Shown: one piece after another, positions 7,151 to 8,862 of the stretch
Layout: the number at the start of each line of letters is the position of its first letter
Numbering within the stretch: the stretch's first letter is position 1
Assembly (NCBI GenBank): GCA_002423155.1
Contig: DIUV01000032.1
Coordinates: 1-8,862, forward strand
Origin: Alphaproteobacteria bacterium UBA6149
Lineage (GTDB): Bacteria > Pseudomonadota > Alphaproteobacteria > Rickettsiales > UBA998
Direction: 5' to 3'
DNA length: 8,862 nucleotides
Translations under genes and position numbers: made by a program
Notes under the pieces: model-generated
Database searches by the model: none
The model's input: the letters and a program-made list of their open reading frames with translations, nothing else
What the model was told of the DNA's origin: nothing

Positions 7151-7452
7151 CAAACATAAGAGATTTACACCAGCAATGGAGTAAAGACCCTCAATATATA
7201 GCAGAATTCAACAATTTATCCGCAGAGTTTGAACTAGCCACTTCGCTGATAGAAACTCGCAATAATGCCGGGCTCACCCAAGAAGAATTAGCAGAACGCA
7301 TGAATACTACGCAATCATCCATTGCGCGGATGGAAAGTGGCAAAAAACTACCCTCTGCCAATACGCTAAAACGCTTTGCACAGGCAACGGGAACCAAATT
7401 AAAAATCAGCTTTGAAGCGAGCTTGCCGACGGCACTTCCTACCGCCCCGTAA
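7147..7452 (+). CDS. higA: HigA-type antitoxin, XRE/Cro-CI helix-turn-helix
   Basis: The 101-residue protein has one XRE-type helix-turn-helix (about 33-87; core GLTQEELAERMNTTQSSIARMESG, seen at 42-65, followed by KKLPSANTLKRFAQATGTKLKISF). This is the typical antitoxin partner of Gp49/HigB toxins: it blocks the toxin and represses the shared promoter by binding DNA. It overlaps the toxin by 4 bases, so the two are one operon. The tail after KISFEA (SLPTALPTAP) is unlike the family core. Its stop codon (7450-7452) falls on the first bases of the palindromic element at 7449, so the C-terminus may have been altered by that insertion. The gene converges on rfbB. Confidence 0.88.
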   Translation: MTNIRDLHQQWSKDPQYIAEFNNLSAEFELATSLIETRNNAGLTQEELAERMNTTQSSIARMESGKKLPSANTLKRFAQATGTKLKISFEASLPTALPTAP

Positions 7453-7519
7453 CGAGGCTGTCGAAAAATTATTCTGGCGAGGGAATTTCTAGGCATTTTT
7501 GCACGGACCTGACCGTTAA

Positions 7520-7544
7520 ACAAACATGCCAGTGGCATGTTTGT
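7520..7544. repeat. Perfect palindrome with 12-bp arms and 1-base centre
   Basis: ACAAACATGCCA (7520-7531) is followed by G and its exact reverse complement (7533-7544). It sits near the middle of the larger palindromic element. Such a tight, symmetrical site could be a protein-binding operator or a hairpin. There is no T-run after it on either strand, so a simple intrinsic terminator is unlikely. Confidence 0.8.
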
Positions 7545-7558
7545 AAGGGAAGGCGCAG

Positions 7559-7573
7559 TGTAGCAGCGCTACA
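7559..7573. repeat. Small hairpin, 6-bp stem and 3-base loop
   Basis: TGTAGC and GCTACA flank a 3-base loop AGC, inside the right half of the 192-bp element. It is probably part of the element's conserved internal sequence rather than a separate feature. Confidence 0.6.
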
Positions 7574-7622
7574 TGAGGATTTGAGTACAAAAAAACGTAA
7601 GAAATTACCCGCTAGAATAATT

Positions 7623-8675
7623 TTACGGCAACCTCGTAACCGCCGCGCACCAATTAGTATTATCCAAATACCACTGCACGGCGTCGAGCAATCCTTGTTC
7701 AAAATTATATTTGCGCACAAAACCTAACTCACGCTGCGATTTGCTGTCGTCAATTGCATAGCGGCGGTCATGTCCTAAGCGGTCGGGTACAAAGCTCATT
7801 TGTTCTTTATACGATTTTCCATCGGCACGCGGACGAAGTTGGTCTAAAATATTGCAAATAGTTTCAACCACTTGCAGATTATTTCGCTCGGCATCGCCGC
7901 CAAACGCATAAGTTTCCCCCAATTTTCCTTTGGTAAGCGCCAGATTAATACCCTGCGCATGGTCTTCTACGTGAATCCAATCACGAATATTTTTACCATC
8001 GCCATAAATCGGGAGTTTCTCACCTGCCAAAGCGGTGGTAATCATGCGCGGAATTAGTTTCTCAGGGAATTGGCGTGCGCCGTAATTATTGGTGCAATTA
8101 GTAACAATAACGGGGAAATTATAGGTATGAAACCATGCGCGGCATAATAAATCACCTGCCGCTTTCGAAGCCGAATAAGGCGAGTTAGGCTGCATGGGCG
8201 ACTCTTCAGTAAACTTACCCGTTTCCCCCAAAGAGCCATATACTTCATCGGTAGAAATATGCACAAAGCGGAAATTTTCTTTCTCCGCGCCGTTTAACTT
8301 ATTATGATATGCGCGTGCCGCTTCCAGCAAATTATAAGTACCCAAAATATTAGTATGAATAAAATCTACCGGGCTAGCGATGGAATTATCTACATGTGAT
8401 TCCGCAGCAAAATCCACAATTGCACTCGGATTATATTCCTGCAAAAGCTGCGTAACTAAATTAGCATCGCAAATATTGCCCTCAACCAGCTTCCACGCGT
8501 CCCCTGCGCCCACGACCCCCCCGTCACCAACAATCCAGTCCAAATTCTCTTTATGCCCCGCATAGGTAAGCGCATCCAGCACAATCACCCGTTCACCCCG
8601 AGCCACCGCCTGCCCCACAAAAGCACTACCAATAAAACCCGCCCCACCCGTTACAATAATCGTTTTGTTTTTCAT
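7623..8675 (-). CDS. rfbB: dTDP-glucose 4,6-dehydratase
   Basis: RfbB (RmlB) turns dTDP-glucose into dTDP-4-keto-6-deoxyglucose with bound NAD+, the second step towards dTDP-rhamnose. The 350-residue protein is close to family length (about 350-360). It shows the NAD-binding GGAGFIG (10-16), DFAAESHVDNSI (88-99), the catalytic T142-D143-E144 in STDEVYG, Y167/K171 in YSASK, NNYGARQFPEKLIP (196-209), GDGKNIRDWIHVEDH (225-239) and PDRLGHDRRYAID (297-309). A good ribosome site (AAAGGA, 8681-8686) lies 5 bases before the ATG. The last five residues (VTRLP) and the stop lie inside the tip of the palindromic element, so the natural C-terminus has probably been replaced. This is past the conserved fold and should not harm activity. 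Confidence 0.96.
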   Translation of the reverse strand: MKNKTIIVTGGAGFIGSAFVGQAVARGERVIVLDALTYAGHKENLDWIVGDGGVVGAGDAWKLVEGNICDANLVTQLLQEYNPSAIVDFAAESHVDNSIASPVDFIHTNILGTYNLLEAARAYHNKLNGAEKENFRFVHISTDEVYGSLGETGKFTEESPMQPNSPYSASKAAGDLLCRAWFHTYNFPVIVTNCTNNYGARQFPEKLIPRMITTALAGEKLPIYGDGKNIRDWIHVEDHAQGINLALTKGKLGETYAFGGDAERNNLQVVETICNILDQLRPRADGKSYKEQMSFVPDRLGHDRRYAIDDSKSQRELGFVRKYNFEQGLLDAVQWYLDNTNWCAAVTRLP

Positions 8676-8680
8676 TTCTT

Positions 8681-8686
8681 TCCTTT
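8681..8686 (-). promoter_or_regulatory. Ribosome binding site of rfbB
   Basis: AAAGGA on the minus strand, 5 bases before the rfbB ATG, supports that start. No next gene upstream of rfbB is visible in the window. Confidence 0.75.
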
Positions 8687-8713
8687 GTTTTTTTAGGATG
8701 ATATACCCTAAAT

Positions 8714-8851
8714 GACAGTAATGTTAACAACAAATATTTCTTATATTTCAGCTCTCTCCGTCGTCATTCCCGTGCAGACGGGAATCTCTTTTTCTGCTTG
8801 CGAATGCTTCGTTTGGATTGAAAGAGATTCCCGTCTACACGCACTACTGTC
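8714..8851. repeat. Palindromic repeat related to the 4.5-4.9 kb cluster
   Basis: The main arms 8771-8791 and 8821-8841 are complementary at 20 of 21 positions. The left side also folds on itself: ATTCCCGT (8766-8773) pairs with ACGGGAAT (8778-8785) over GCAG. CTCTCCGTCGTCAT (8754-8767) is identical to the reverse complement of 4807-4820. The outer bases GACAGTA (8714-8720) and TACTGTC (8845-8851) are inverted, and GACAGTAATGTTAA (8714-8727) matches GACAGTAAGGTTAA at 4663-4676 with one change. So the outer tips as well as the core are shared with the other cluster. It lies 5' of rfbB and may affect its promoter. Confidence 0.7.
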
Positions 8852-8862
8852 CAATTAAATTT

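Larger units (their letters stand above)
7449..7640. repeat. 192-bp palindromic element joining higA and rfbB ends
   Basis: Inverted arms run from about 7449-7490 and 7598-7640. Reading both inward gives GTAACGAGGCTG against GTTACGAGGTTG, then AAATTATTCT, then GCGAGGG/GCGGGT and AATTTCT. The first 28 positions from 7452 and 7637 differ at 4. The centre holds a perfect 25-bp palindrome (7520-7544) and a small hairpin (7559-7573). No gene lies within. The left tip contains the higA stop codon. The right tip contains the last five codons and stop of rfbB. The element is probably a dispersed MITE-like or palindromic repeat and would form a cruciform or a large RNA hairpin between the convergent genes. 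Confidence 0.75.

Noticed and set aside
7191..7538. A 115-codon minus-strand frame overlapping higA
   Set aside because: It is antisense to a clear helix-turn-helix gene, with no motif of its own.
7520..7544. An intrinsic terminator for higA or rfbB
   Set aside because: The palindrome is perfect, but no run of T follows it on either strand.

Overview
The window looks like chromosomal DNA of an AT-rich proteobacterium that carries many small mobile and palindromic repeats. The evidence is an OxyR-type LysR effector domain, a bacterial SNF2/SWIM helicase, dTDP-rhamnose genes of Gram-negative type, an IS5-family transposase remnant, a Gp49/HigB-type toxin-antitoxin pair, and several dispersed palindromes of the kind common in repeat-rich, often host-associated, alpha- and gammaproteobacteria. 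The species cannot be named from the sequence alone.

Layout. Positions 1 to about 421 hold the right end of an IS5-family element whose transposase is internally deleted. It abuts an oxyR gene (397-1029) that lacks its DNA-binding half but keeps the complete peroxide-sensing domain with both redox cysteines. A large single gene for a SWIM-SNF2 helicase follows on the + strand (1115-4489). From 4490 to 4967 there are no genes, only a set of nested inverted repeats (about 450 bp). It sits between the helicase and the convergent sugar genes.

From 4968 to 8675 lies a dTDP-L-rhamnose cluster on the - strand, in the order rfbB, rfbA, rfbD. It is interrupted by a toxin-antitoxin module (higB-higA, 6824-7452) on the + strand and by a 192-bp palindromic element (7449-7640). 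That element supplies the stop codons of both higA and rfbB. rfbC, the epimerase gene, is not in the window. Another palindromic repeat (8714-8851) lies upstream of rfbB and shares sequence with the nested set near 4.5-4.9 kb.

Working together: RfbA, RfbB and RfbD provide steps 1, 2 and 4 of dTDP-rhamnose synthesis for surface polysaccharide. rfbA and rfbD overlap by 11 bases and should be co-translated. Because of the insertion, rfbA-rfbD probably needs its own promoter in the 106-bp gap it shares with the divergent toxin gene. The most interesting points are the headless OxyR whose start codon comes from an IS end, the nested palindromes with shared cores, and the toxin-antitoxin module with its palindromic element inside the rhamnose operon. 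No clearly new multi-gene system is visible.
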